Origin: an uncultured Bacteroidales bacterium | Lineage (GTDB): Bacteria; Bacteroidota; Bacteroidia; Bacteroidales; Bacteroidaceae | DNA: 41,197 nucleotides | Direction: 5' to 3' | Assembly (NCBI GenBank): GCA_902796835.1 | Contig: CADBQP010000018.1 | Location: 1-41,197 of the forward strand | Shown: one piece after another, positions 31,396-41,197 of the stretch | Layout of the letters: each line of letters opens with the position of its first letter | How positions within the stretch are numbered: the stretch's first letter is position 1 | Translations under genes and position numbers: made by a program | Notes under the pieces: model-generated | The model's input: only the letters and a program-made list of their open reading frames with translations | Database searches by the model: none | Told to the model about the DNA's origin: nothing

Positions 31396-32340
31396 CTATG
31401 GCTTTGTGTGCAACGACCTGAGGTAAGGCCGTAATTCCTCAATGGGCATTCCGAGTTCGTTGGCTCGTTCAAGGTCGGCCTTGGCGGCAGCGCGTTGTCC
31501 CTGTTTGAGTTTCGCGCGCGCGCGTAATAAATATAGTGTGGCGTTTTGGCTGTCCAGTTCTATGGCTCGGCTGGCATCGGCCTCGGCCAGGGCAAAGAGC
31601 GATTGCTTCATTTCGAGTTCGGCGCGTGCAACGAGTGCTTCGGTCCATTCGGGCCGGCCTTGCACCAGACGGTCGAGCCTTTCGAGTGCCTGTCGGTGGC
31701 GTCCTTCGGCTTCGTCTACGTTGGAGAGTAGCAGGTGTGCATTGTCGTTGTGAGGTTGTAGTCGTATGATTTGCTCAAGGTCGCTGCGCGCATTAGCGTG
31801 GAGGCGCACTTGCATGTGGGCTGCGTAGCGCACGAAGAGTGTGGCGATTTTGGTGGTTGTGTCGGGCTCTTGTCTGAGCAGGCTGTTGCAATCGGTGATG
31901 GCTGCTGTGGCATTCCCGAGATATAGGTGGGATTGTGCTCTCATCTGCAGGGCCTGCGGGTTTTCCGGTTTGAGCTTTAGTGCGTCGTTGTACTGATGAA
32001 AGGCTTTTGTGTGCTGGTTTTGTGCAGTGTAGATGAGGCCTAAGTTATAGTGCACTACATAGTTGCCGGGAGCATCGGGGCGCAGCTTCAGCGCCTTTCT
32101 GAAGCATTTCTCAGCCGTGGCGAGCGAGTCGGCATGAAGTGCGTTGAAGGCTTGTGTGAGGCATTGAACGTAGGCCAGTGAGTCTTCATGCAAGCGCTGC
32201 AGGATGCCGGTTTGCTCGTTGCGATAGTCGTCGATGGTTTTTGCGCGCACCTTGCCGCCGGCGCTTAGGTCGATAATGGTTTGTGCCGAGCCTGAAAGCA
32301 TGACAAAGAGGCATGTGGCGATGGTGATGAAGCGTTTCAT
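31396..32340 (-). CDS. TPR-repeat periplasmic protein
   Basis: A 314-residue protein with an N-terminal signal peptide (ITIATCLFVMLSGSAQT, cleavage near residue 20) and then about six tetratricopeptide repeats with the usual pattern of small and aromatic residues (for example APGNYVVHYNLGLIYTAQNQ and ALKLKPENPQALQMRAQSHL). TPR arrays bind other proteins, so a scaffolding role in the envelope is likely; no enzymatic domain is seen. It precedes the GHL10 gene on the same strand. A TAATTTCG element ends only about five bases before its ATG, as at pyrE. Confidence 0.87.
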   Translation of the reverse strand: MKRFITIATCLFVMLSGSAQTIIDLSAGGKVRAKTIDDYRNEQTGILQRLHEDSLAYVQCLTQAFNALHADSLATAEKCFRKALKLRPDAPGNYVVHYNLGLIYTAQNQHTKAFHQYNDALKLKPENPQALQMRAQSHLYLGNATAAITDCNSLLRQEPDTTTKIATLFVRYAAHMQVRLHANARSDLEQIIRLQPHNDNAHLLLSNVDEAEGRHRQALERLDRLVQGRPEWTEALVARAELEMKQSLFALAEADASRAIELDSQNATLYLLRARAKLKQGQRAAAKADLERANELGMPIEELRPYLRSLHTKP

Positions 32341-32345
32341 GGTGG

Positions 32346-32353
32346 CGAAATTA
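32346..32353 (-). promoter_or_regulatory. -7 promoter element for the TPR gene, implying a leaderless mRNA
   Basis: On the minus strand TAATTTCG is one base off TAnnTTTG and ends five bases before the ATG, so the transcript would have almost no leader. Confidence 0.45.
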
Positions 32354-32482
32354 CGAAAAAAACTTTGCCAACTTTGTTTTACTCCTCATAAAAGGGTGTT
32401 TGTTAACAACCTTTAGCATGTTCAGAAGTGATGTGTGGCCTCTTTTGCTTGCCTCGCTCTATATTATTTATATAGATGCGGC

Positions 32483-32636
32483 GATATTTTAGACTATCGA
32501 GCCAACAGTTTCTTCTATCGAGCCAACAGTTTCTTCTATCGAGCCAACAGTTTCTTCTGTCGAGCCAATAGTTTCTTCTATCGAGCCAACAGTTTCTTCT
32601 ATCGAGCCAACAGTTTTTATAGTTGGGCCGATAAGA
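32483..32636. repeat. 21-bp phased repeat, locus F (seven cores)
   Basis: Six near-identical units ATCGAGCCAACAGTTTCTTCT start at 32496 and repeat every 21 bp; a seventh core, GTTGGGCCGATAAG, keeps the register (GGGCC at 32625). The array is flanked on the left by GATATTTTAGACT, also present beside locus C. Because 21 is divisible by three, several frames stay open across it, giving runs such as NCWLDRR or ANSFFYR that are not credible proteins. It lies about 40 bp upstream of the probable groES promoter. Confidence 0.95.
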
Positions 32637-32677
32637 TTTCGCATGTGGAGGAGATTTTTTGGCAGTGCAGTCGTAGT

Positions 32678-32695
32678 TTGGCACACTTTTGGCTT
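32678..32695 (+). promoter_or_regulatory. Sigma-54-like promoter upstream of groES
   Basis: TTGGCACACTTTTGGCTT has GG (32680-32681) and GC (32692-32693) separated by ten bases, as in -24/-12 promoters (TGGCAC then TTGCW, here TGGCT). No TAnnTTTG element is found between it and groES, 80 bases away. No CIRCE-like inverted repeat was seen. Confidence 0.5.
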
Positions 32696-32774
32696 AATTG
32701 CATACGTCGTTCGTGTCATACAAGATAGAGCGGCTTTTAGCAGACAAACAACAACTAACAAACAATTTATACAC

Positions 32775-33047
32775 ATGACAATCAAACCATTGGCAGACAG
32801 GGTCCTGATTAAGGCCGCTGCTGCAGAAGAAAAGACCGTTGGAGGAATTATTATTCCCGACACGGCAAAAGAAAAACCCCTGCAAGGCGAAGTGCTTGCC
32901 GTAGGTGGAGGTACGAAAGACGAAGAAATGGTACTCAAAGTGGGCGATCGCGTGCTCTATGGCAAATATAGCGGCACCGAAGTGGAACTCGACGGCGAGA
33001 AATACCTCATTATGCGCCAGAGCGACGTGCTTGCCGTATTGGCCTAA
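32775..33047 (+). CDS. groES: Co-chaperonin GroES
   Basis: A 90-residue chaperonin cap protein. [13 protein letters not shown] begins the barrel strand, [18 protein letters not shown] is the mobile loop and roof region that contacts GroEL, and the [13 protein letters not shown] end is typical. Start at 32775; an in-frame extension to 32643 would run back across the promoter region. It lies 43 bases upstream of groEL in the usual operon. Confidence 0.97.
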   Translation: MTIKPLADRVLIKAAAAEEKTVGGIIIPDTAKEKPLQGEVLAVGGGTKDEEMVLKVGDRVLYGKYSGTEVELDGEKYLIMRQSDVLAVLA

Positions 33048-33063
33048 GCAGGATTTTTTCTGA

Positions 33064-34719
<1,656 letters not shown>

Positions 34720-34746
34720 TCCGGAGGAAATCGTAATCTAAAAAAC

Positions 34747-34790
34747 AAAACTGTGGCGCTTGCATTAATCGGCAGGCGCCACAGTTTTTT
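34747..34790 (+). terminator. Terminator of groESL
   Basis: AAAACTGTGGCGC (34747-34759) pairs with GCGCCACAGTTTT (34776-34788) and is followed by further T. The A-tract lets it also end the convergent PAP2 gene. Confidence 0.92.
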
Positions 34791-34826
34791 TGTGCCTCTT
34801 TTTTAGCGACAGGGGCGGCTAAGGTG

Positions 34827-35519
34827 TTAAACGATTCCCCATGTGGCAAGGGCGGCTATGAGGGCGATGACAATGACCGTGACTCCGAGGGACCCTATGA
34901 TGAGCCAAGGTTCGCTTTGGCGGTAGGATTGTGCTATAGATGGCCATCCGCTCGTTTCCGTCATGCGACGGTGGAACATGGCGTAGACACTATATATAAC
35001 TAAAGCCACTGCCACGCCCCAGAGCGCGCCTGCCAAAATGTCGCCCAGAAAGTGAACGCCTAAATAGAGGCGTGAGTAGCACAGGAGAATGGCCCAAGTG
35101 AAACCAGTGAATGCCATCCAGCGCGATCGGAAAAGCATGTAGAGCATTGTCACTGCGCCAAAGGCGTTGCTTGCGTGGTTGGAGAAGAAACCATAGGCTC
35201 CGCCACGATAGTTGTTCACGTAGTGGAGCATATGTTCAAGCCCTTCGGTATGCGAGGGGCGCGGACGGGCAAAAAAAGGTCTCACATAGTGGGCAGGAAA
35301 CCAGTCGGTGAGGAGCGCCAAAACGCCGAAAGCCAGCAAAAGTGCCAGAAAGTCGCGCCAATTGTGGCTGCGCGCCCAAATGGTGTAGAAGATGCAAATA
35401 ACCGCCAGTAACCAGAAAAGCTTGTTGGTGTAGTAGAACCAGAACATGTCGGTGAAAAAAGATCCCTGGTGGTTAATGAGTTGCATCAGTTGCTCGTCAT
35501 AGAGTTGAAGTGTGTGCAT
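34827..35519 (-). CDS. PAP2-family membrane phosphatase
   Basis: A 230-residue integral membrane phosphatase with about six hydrophobic segments. The three PAP2 motifs are present: RPFFARPRP (motif 1), SNHAS (motif 2, in FFSNHASNAFG), and SRLYLGVHFLGD (motif 3), with the catalytic His in motif 3 and a second His in motif 2. Candidates are undecaprenyl pyrophosphate phosphatase or phosphatidylglycerophosphate/lipid-A phosphatase; sequence alone does not settle which. Start at 35519 (MHTLQLYDEQ), since the promoter lies between it and the next in-frame upstream start. Confidence 0.9.
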   Translation of the reverse strand: MHTLQLYDEQLMQLINHQGSFFTDMFWFYYTNKLFWLLAVICIFYTIWARSHNWRDFLALLLAFGVLALLTDWFPAHYVRPFFARPRPSHTEGLEHMLHYVNNYRGGAYGFFSNHASNAFGAVTMLYMLFRSRWMAFTGFTWAILLCYSRLYLGVHFLGDILAGALWGVAVALVIYSVYAMFHRRMTETSGWPSIAQSYRQSEPWLIIGSLGVTVIVIALIAALATWGIV

Positions 35520-35540
35520 TGTTGTGGAAATGTTTCGCCA

Positions 35541-35572
35541 CAAATTTAAGGAAAAGCACTCACGAAAGCAAA
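35541..35572 (-). promoter_or_regulatory. Promoter of the PAP2 gene
   Basis: On the minus strand TTTG (35572-35569), a 20-base spacer and TAAATTTG (35548-35541) match the Bacteroidetes consensus. The leader would be about 18 bases. Confidence 0.8.
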
Positions 35573-35661
35573 AAAACGAGGTTATAAAGTCGGAAATCTA
35601 AAAAAATGTTATCAAAACGCAGTTTCGGTGATAGTGGTGCTCGGTTTTCTTTTCTTTGTCG

Positions 35662-35669
35662 TAATTTTG
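35662..35669 (+). promoter_or_regulatory. -7 promoter element for the receptor - calcium ATPase operon
   Basis: TAATTTTG matches TAnnTTTG and gives a leader of about 27 bases. The -33 region is T-rich without a clear TTTG at the usual spacing. Confidence 0.6.
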
Positions 35670-35701
35670 CACTCCGAAAAAAGCAATTACATTTTCCAAG
35701 T

Positions 35702-38188
35702 ATGAGAAAGACCCTTTTACTCCTGCTCCTGATTTTCTTAGGTGTGAATGCATTTTCGCAGCATTCTGTGCAGGGAAAAGTATATGGTAAGCTGGACAAA
35801 CTTCCCGTACCCTATGCCACAGTGGTTTTGCAGCAAGGTAGCAAGATATTGAAGCGCGCGGTGACCGACACCGAGGGCTTCTTTTCTTTTGCAGGGCTGG
35901 CAAGTGGAAACTACAATCTGAAAGTCAGCGTAGTGGGCTATGAAACAGCTGAACGCGACATATCGTTTCCCACTTCGCGCCGTAATTTGAGAATAGACAG
36001 CCTTTTCATCAGCGAAACTCGTCTTGGTGAAGCGCTTGTCGTGGGGCAGCGTTCGTCGATGCGGCTGGAAGTGGACCGCAAGTCTTACGACGTGGATCAG
36101 CAAATCTCCAATGCGGGCGGTTCGGCCTCTGAGGCGCTTGAGAATATCCCCTCCGTAGAAGTAGATCAGGATGGCAATGTGTCGTTGCGCGGCAATTCGA
36201 GCGTAGAAGTTTGGATTAACGGAAAGGCCAGTGGACTGACGAGCGACAATCGTGCCGAGATTTTGCAGCAGCTGCCTGCCGAGAGTATCGAGCGCATAGA
36301 AGTGATAGACAACCCCTCTGCAAAATTCAGCGCCGAAGGCAGTGCCGGCATTATTAACATCATATTGAAGAAGGATCGCAAAGCTGGTTATTATGGTTCG
36401 CTTCAGGTGGGCGGCAATACTAACGGCGGTGCAAACACAAGCGGCAATATTAATTATAGCAGCTCGCTTGTTGACGCTTATCTCAATGTGGGTTATCGCC
36501 ATCGCCAGAACAGTCGTGGCGGAAGTTGGAGCCGTCAAACATTCTTGCAGAGCGGTGAATATCAAAACTATGATAGCAAAAACTATTCACAGGGTAATAA
36601 TCTTTTCAGCCGCGCTGGTCTGACGCTCCATGCCACTTCGAAGGACGATATCAGTCTTGGGGGCATGATGATGATAGGAGGTTTCAACAATAACAACACC
36701 ATGCTCTATCACTACGGAACCCAGGGCGCTGCTGCCGATGCTCGTCAAATGACCCGCCGCTCGCGTAGTGACGGCGACATGCGAATGCTTCATGGTGAAC
36801 TGGGATACAGGCACGAATTCAGCACCACACATTTCCTTGAAGCCAATTTAGAATACAACCGCTGGAGCATGGACGACGAGAGTACCTATCGAGATAGTAC
36901 GCTCTATCTGGATGGTTCTCTGCCTACGGCCTATGATTATCAGCGCAGGCCAAATGAGATTCGTAACCGTTCGTGGGAATTTAAGCTCGACTATGAAAAT
37001 CAGATTAGCGAGAGTTTTAAGGTGCAGGCAGGATATAGTGCCCGACTCAGTCATGAGAACACGCCGCAGCATGCCTATATTGATGATGCCCACTGGGACG
37101 GTGTGAATGTGGTGGAGGACGAGAATTTCTTCAATCGTTTTATCTACGACCAGGATGTGCATGCTGCCTATGCCACCGTGTCGACCAAGGTAGGCCCAGT
37201 AGGCGTGATGGCAGGTCTGCGAGGCGAGTATTGGAAAGTGAATACCGAGAGCTATAACTTTGAGCAGGAGCATAATCCTTCGTTGCGCCCGGAGCCGTTT
37301 AAGAAAGATTACTTCCAGTTGTTCCCAAGCGTATTCCTGTCCTATCAGCTAAGCGATTCGCAGCAGCTTCAGCTCAACTATACTCGCCGTCTTCGTCGTC
37401 CGTGGGGCGGTCAGCTCAACAGCTTTAAGAACACGCGCGACGCTTCGATTATCGAATATGGTAACCCGGAGCTAACCCCCGAGTTTTCAAACTCTTTCTC
37501 GCTGAATTATATTAAGACATGGGAAGACCACACACTCTCGCTGAGTGCCTATTACAGGCCTACGACCGACGTGATTCAGCGACTGCAATATCGTTCGCAA
37601 ACCGACGGAATGATGTACTCTACCCACGAGAACCTGACAAAGAGTGTGAGTACAGGTTTGGAGATCGTATCGAAAAATAAACTCTTCACGCGGCTTGATT
37701 TGACTACTACGGCCAACTTTTATTACTATCACCTTGATGGTTTCTCCTATGTTATAGATAATCAAACCATTACGGGCGAGAGCGACCATAACTTTTCGTG
37801 GAACGTGCGCATGCAGGGCAGTTTGATGCTGCCACATGAGTTCACGGTGCAACTCACTGGCAATTATCGCTCGAAGCAAGTCGTCACTCAGGGTTATCGA
37901 AAAGCTAACTATAGCATGGATCTGGGCATTCGTAAGACATTCTTCAACAAAATGTTTGCCCTTTCGCTCAATTGCCGCGACCTGCTCGACAGTCGTAAGT
38001 GGGAAACCGTGACCGAGAGCGATCAGTTTACTCGCCATCAACGCAATTGGCGAGGAGGCCGAAACGTTAACCTCACCCTGACGTGGAACTTCGGCAACAT
38101 GAAGCAGAAGCCCTCAAAGCGTCGCAACGACAATGCTCAGATGGGCGAGGAGATGCAAAACAGCTATACAGGAGAAACCGAAGAATAG
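35702..38188 (+). CDS. TonB-dependent receptor-like outer membrane beta-barrel protein
   Basis: An 828-residue outer-membrane protein. Signal peptide about 1-20 (LLLLLLIFLGVNAFSQ), a carboxypeptidase-regulatory-like domain (about 22-105, HSVQGKVYGKLDKLPVPYAT), a plug-like region (about 115-225, SASEALENIPSVEVDQDGNV and SIERIEVIDNPSAKFSAEGS), then a long barrel of the outer-membrane beta-barrel 3 type (PF14905) ending in NVNLTLTWNFGN. Such proteins import or sense unidentified ligands and are not the SusC type. Start at 35702 gives a signal peptide; the longer upstream frame does not. It precedes a calcium P-type ATPase by 15 bases, so the two are probably co-transcribed. Confidence 0.88.
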   Translation: MRKTLLLLLLIFLGVNAFSQHSVQGKVYGKLDKLPVPYATVVLQQGSKILKRAVTDTEGFFSFAGLASGNYNLKVSVVGYETAERDISFPTSRRNLRIDSLFISETRLGEALVVGQRSSMRLEVDRKSYDVDQQISNAGGSASEALENIPSVEVDQDGNVSLRGNSSVEVWINGKASGLTSDNRAEILQQLPAESIERIEVIDNPSAKFSAEGSAGIINIILKKDRKAGYYGSLQVGGNTNGGANTSGNINYSSSLVDAYLNVGYRHRQNSRGGSWSRQTFLQSGEYQNYDSKNYSQGNNLFSRAGLTLHATSKDDISLGGMMMIGGFNNNNTMLYHYGTQGAAADARQMTRRSRSDGDMRMLHGELGYRHEFSTTHFLEANLEYNRWSMDDESTYRDSTLYLDGSLPTAYDYQRRPNEIRNRSWEFKLDYENQISESFKVQAGYSARLSHENTPQHAYIDDAHWDGVNVVEDENFFNRFIYDQDVHAAYATVSTKVGPVGVMAGLRGEYWKVNTESYNFEQEHNPSLRPEPFKKDYFQLFPSVFLSYQLSDSQQLQLNYTRRLRRPWGGQLNSFKNTRDASIIEYGNPELTPEFSNSFSLNYIKTWEDHTLSLSAYYRPTTDVIQRLQYRSQTDGMMYSTHENLTKSVSTGLEIVSKNKLFTRLDLTTTANFYYYHLDGFSYVIDNQTITGESDHNFSWNVRMQGSLMLPHEFTVQLTGNYRSKQVVTQGYRKANYSMDLGIRKTFFNKMFALSLNCRDLLDSRKWETVTESDQFTRHQRNWRGGRNVNLTLTWNFGNMKQKPSKRRNDNAQMGEEMQNSYTGETEE

Positions 38189-38203
38189 TTTTTTTCTGAG
38201 CAG

Positions 38204-40906
38204 ATGAAAGCGGAAAAGTTTACCGGATTGACTTCAGCGCAGGTTGTCGAAAGCAGGCGCCTGCATGGCGTGAACGTGATAACCCCTCCCGCCAAAGAAC
38301 CATTGTGGCGGCTCTATCTCGAAAAGTTCGAAGACCCTATCATCCGCATCCTGCTCATTGCGCTGTTGGCAAGTGTTGCCATCTCTATTGTCGAATGGTA
38401 CGAGACAGACAATTTCAACGTCTTTCTCGAACCAGTCGGCATTTTTATTGCTGTCGTGCTGGCTACGCTCATAGGTTTCATCTTCGAAGTGAAGGCCAAT
38501 CGTGCCTTCGACGTGCTCAACCAAACGAATGACGACACACTGGTGCAGACACTCCGCGACGGAAACTTCTGCCAAGTGCCACAGCGCGACATCGTAGTGG
38601 GCGACGTGGTGTTTCTCAACGAGGGCGACAAGATTCCGGCCGACGGGCAGTTGTTGCAATCTGTTTCGCTGCAAGTGAATGAATCGATGCTTACGGGCGA
38701 GCAGGTGGCCAACAAATCGGTGCGCCCCGAAGACTTTGACGAACACGCTACCTACCCCACTAATAAAGTGCTGCGCGGCACCGTCGTCGTTGGGGGCCAT
38801 GGAGTGATGCGTGTTGAGCGAGTGGGCGATGCGACCGAAGATGGCAAAGTGTTTGTTTCGGCTCAAATCGACAGTAGCGTCAAGACACCGCTCAACATGC
38901 AGCTCGACCGCCTGGGAATGCTCATCACCCGCATGAGCTACATCCTGGCCTCACTCGTCTTTGCTGGCCGGCTTGTGTCGTGGTTTCTCGAAAACGAAGC
39001 CACCTTTGGCCTTGAGTTTTGGGCCTACGTCATGCAAACGGTGATGATAGCCCTTACGCTCATCGTGGTGTCGGTGCCCGAAGGTCTGCCCATGAGCGTC
39101 ACCCTCTCGCTGGCCCTCAGCATGAGGCGCATGCTGCGCACCAACAACCTTGTGCGCCGAATGCATGCTTGCGAAACGATGGGGGCCTGCAACGTAATTT
39201 GCACCGACAAAACCGGCACGCTCACACAAAACCGCATGAGCGTGGCACAAACCATATTTTTCGATACAAGCCAGCAGGCCGAGCACATCGTGGCCGAAGG
39301 CATTGCTACCAATTCCACTGCCCACCTCGACCAGTCCGACCCCACATCGCCCAAACCCATTGGCAACCCCACCGAAGGGGCCCTGCTCATGTGGCTCAAG
39401 GCCCGTGGCACTGACTACGAAGCCCTGCGCCTCAGCGTTCTGCCCGAGCAGCAAATAGCCTTCAGCACCGAGCGCAAATTCATGGCTACCGTGGTACGTT
39501 CGGCCGCGTTAAGCAATAAGCGCGTGCTCCACGTCAAGGGAGCGCCCGAAGTGGTGCTTGCCATGAGCCAAAGCATTGCTGGTGGCAAAACACGTGCCGA
39601 TGTGGAGCAAGCACTCACAGCCTTGCAAGCCCGGGCCATGCGCACACTGGCTTTTGCCTATTGCGAACTTTCCGAATCCGAAGAGGTGGTGCTCGGCACC
39701 GAAGACGCCCTGCAGCGCCTCACCTTCCTGGGCATAGTAGGCATTGCCGACCCCGTGCGCCCCGAAGTTCCCCTTGCCGTGGCCGAATGTGGCAAGGCTG
39801 GCATCGACATCAAAATCGTAACGGGCGACAATAGCGCCACAGCCCGTGAAATAGCCACACAAATAGGCCTTTGGACCGCTGCCGACGGCGATGACAATGA
39901 GATTACAGGAACCGAATTCGAACAACTCAGCGACGACGAACTCACTGAGCGCGCTCCGGCCCTGAAAATCATTTCGCGAGCACGTCCGCTCGACAAGCGC
40001 CGCCTGGTAGAAGCTTTGCAGCGAGGCGGGAAGGTCGTGGCCGTAACAGGCGACGGAACCAACGACGCACCAGCGCTCAAGGCAGCGCAGGTGGGCCTGT
40101 CAATGGGCGACGGCACCAGTGTGGCCAAAGAGGCCAGCGACATCACCATCCTCGACAATTCGTTCAGCAGCATTTCCAGGGCCGTCATGTGGGGCCGCTC
40201 GCTCTATCGCAACATACAGCGTTTCCTGCTGTTCCAGATGACGATCAACGTAGTGGCATGCTTAGTGGTGCTCCTCGGAGCTTTTATCGGTACGCAATCG
40301 CCACTCACCGTCACACAAATGCTCTGGGTGAACCTCATCATGGACACCTTTGCCGCCATGGCACTGGCTTCACTGCCTCCCTCTCTGAGCGTGATGCACG
40401 AAGCGCCGCGTCAACAATCGGCGCCCATCATTTTGCCCTCCATGTGGCGCCGCATCGTCGGAGTGGGGCTGCTCTTTACAGCCGTGCTCATAGCCATGCT
40501 CTACCTCCTGCGCCACTATAACCTCACCGCCGAAGGTGGAGGTCTGCTCAGCCTCTGTTCTTCGGCAGTCCTCAAACCGACCAGCCACCACCTGCTTTCC
40601 GACTACGAAGAGAGCCTTTTCTTCACCATGTTCGTAATGTTGCAGTTCTGGAACCTTTTCAATGTCCGCGCCTTTCTGTCGAACCACACGGCCATGCATC
40701 GCATCGGCCAATGCCGTGGACTGCTACTCATTGCGCTGCTTATCTTTGTGGGCCAGGTGGTAATCGTAACCTTTGGCGGCCGCTTCTTCAACGTAACACC
40801 ACTGCTTGCTTCCGACTGGATAGTCATCGTCATTGTCTCCTCGCTCGTGCTGTGGATTGGAGAGGCTCATAGAGCCGTGAAAGGTTTAACCCACATCACA
40901 AAATAG
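38204..40906 (+). CDS. Calcium-transporting P-type ATPase (PMCA-like)
   Basis: A 900-residue P-type ATPase of the IIB/PMCA-like calcium pump group. Actuator loop LTGEQ (about 163-167, a Gln where TGES is usual), metal-site helix VPEGLP (291-296), phosphorylation site DKTGTLT with Asp335, and hinge GDGTNDAP (616-623). About ten membrane helices, four to six of them after residue 665. It should pump Ca2+ out of the cytoplasm. The Glu-Gln change in the actuator is seen in some PMCA-type pumps and need not inactivate it. The gene follows the receptor by 15 bases, so it may be co-expressed with it. Confidence 0.92.
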   Translation: MKAEKFTGLTSAQVVESRRLHGVNVITPPAKEPLWRLYLEKFEDPIIRILLIALLASVAISIVEWYETDNFNVFLEPVGIFIAVVLATLIGFIFEVKANRAFDVLNQTNDDTLVQTLRDGNFCQVPQRDIVVGDVVFLNEGDKIPADGQLLQSVSLQVNESMLTGEQVANKSVRPEDFDEHATYPTNKVLRGTVVVGGHGVMRVERVGDATEDGKVFVSAQIDSSVKTPLNMQLDRLGMLITRMSYILASLVFAGRLVSWFLENEATFGLEFWAYVMQTVMIALTLIVVSVPEGLPMSVTLSLALSMRRMLRTNNLVRRMHACETMGACNVICTDKTGTLTQNRMSVAQTIFFDTSQQAEHIVAEGIATNSTAHLDQSDPTSPKPIGNPTEGALLMWLKARGTDYEALRLSVLPEQQIAFSTERKFMATVVRSAALSNKRVLHVKGAPEVVLAMSQSIAGGKTRADVEQALTALQARAMRTLAFAYCELSESEEVVLGTEDALQRLTFLGIVGIADPVRPEVPLAVAECGKAGIDIKIVTGDNSATAREIATQIGLWTAADGDDNEITGTEFEQLSDDELTERAPALKIISRARPLDKRRLVEALQRGGKVVAVTGDGTNDAPALKAAQVGLSMGDGTSVAKEASDITILDNSFSSISRAVMWGRSLYRNIQRFLLFQMTINVVACLVVLLGAFIGTQSPLTVTQMLWVNLIMDTFAAMALASLPPSLSVMHEAPRQQSAPIILPSMWRRIVGVGLLFTAVLIAMLYLLRHYNLTAEGGGLLSLCSSAVLKPTSHHLLSDYEESLFFTMFVMLQFWNLFNVRAFLSNHTAMHRIGQCRGLLLIALLIFVGQVVIVTFGGRFFNVTPLLASDWIVIVIVSSLVLWIGEAHRAVKGLTHITK

Positions 40907-41197
40907 AGAAACACAATCCGTGAATAAACGCAGAAAGTACGGCAGTTCGCGTCTGTGGGCAGTAATATGGTAGCTACGAAGACTATCTCCCAAATCGCAC
41001 TTAAAATCTGTTAAATTATATTTTTTCAAAATTTTTCACTTCGCCTATATATATTATAGGTGTAGTTCCGTTTTCCGAGCTCTAAAAGTCGCGAAAAGTT
41101 GACAGCCCTCATCGCGCGTGCGTATCTTTGCCGTTGCCAAGGTTCTCCGAAAGGGCATTTGCCGAACAGATTCCTGACGATGACTGAGTGTGCCCCC
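40907..41197 (+). promoter_or_regulatory. Intergenic region with a promoter for a gene beyond the window
   Basis: No gene is seen in this 291-base stretch. TTG (41099-41101) and TATCTTTG (41123-41130), 21 bases apart, make a good Bacteroidetes promoter firing rightward out of the window. An AT-rich odd dyad, CCTATATATATTATAGG, occurs at 41044-41060 upstream of it and could be an operator. No convincing terminator follows the calcium ATPase gene. Confidence 0.65.

Noticed and set aside
32496-32636. Possible CRISPR array
   Set aside because: Units are contiguous 21-bp tandem copies with no unique spacers and no cas genes nearby.
32403-32938. Open frames across the groES-upstream repeats encoding runs such as [14 protein letters not shown] or TVGSIEE
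   Set aside because: A 21-bp unit keeps several frames open on both strands at once. The products are simple heptad repeats without a start signal, and the region is intergenic.

Overview
The window looks like a chromosomal stretch of a Bacteroidales bacterium, most likely Prevotella or a close relative. The reasons are Bacteroidetes-type promoters (TAnnTTTG, in the best cases preceded by TTTG at 19-20 bp), lipoproteins with acidic residues after the lipid-carrying cysteine, an OMP_b-brl_3-type TonB-linked receptor, a carboxyltransferase plus biotin-carrier operon, and little use of Shine-Dalgarno sites. Most genes are housekeeping and tightly packed. There is no prophage, conjugative element, tRNA, rRNA or CRISPR array. 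A single tyrosine recombinase is the only mobility gene.

Layout, left to right. Position 1-460: the 5' end of an unidentified minus-strand gene, then mostly non-coding DNA ending in a 42-bp perfect palindrome. Position 461-3946: a minus-strand operon dapB - lepB - lepB-like paralog without catalytic residues - wbqC-like. Position 3979-5592: a BtuG-like surface lipoprotein behind a full cobalamin riboswitch. Position 5778-9210: a MerR-type regulator, radA and a COG2509 flavoprotein. Position 9236-10906: an AlaX-type tRNA editing protein and a divergent sugar nucleotidyltransferase. Position 10970-11902: the lone recombinase. Position 12073-14592: a MATE transporter, a cytidylate-kinase-like protein and a phosphoesterase. 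Position 14972-17393: carboxyltransferase, small partner and biotin carrier. Position 17537-21191: dnaX - slyD - aroC (minus). Position 21434-24529: FucP-like sugar transporter plus DUF554 protein, and menA. Position 24678-27231: radical SAM - tilS - lipoprotein. Position 27255-29036: pyrE, an SRPBCC protein and a double-CxxC lipoprotein. Position 29192-32353: an AraC-type regulator and a TPR - GHL10 glycosidase pair. Position 32678-34790: groES-groEL. Position 34827-40906: a PAP2 phosphatase and a divergent outer-membrane receptor followed by a calcium P-type ATPase. The right edge carries a promoter for a gene outside the window.

The most unusual signal is a dispersed family of short repeats. 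A core close to TYGRGCCRA (or its reverse complement) recurs at nine places, 26 cores in all, and at the eight multi-core loci neighbouring cores are exactly 21 bp apart, i.e. two turns of B-DNA. The spacing holds even where spacer sequence has diverged and where a core is inverted. The loci lie almost entirely between genes: one array fills the -33/-7 interval of the cobalamin-riboswitch promoter, a seven-core array precedes groES, and one runs into the end of a glycosidase gene. A separate 22-bp dyad repeat lies upstream of dnaX. Other notable points are a sigma-54-like groES promoter, two genes that look leaderless, and the signal peptidase paralog lacking its Ser/Lys dyad.
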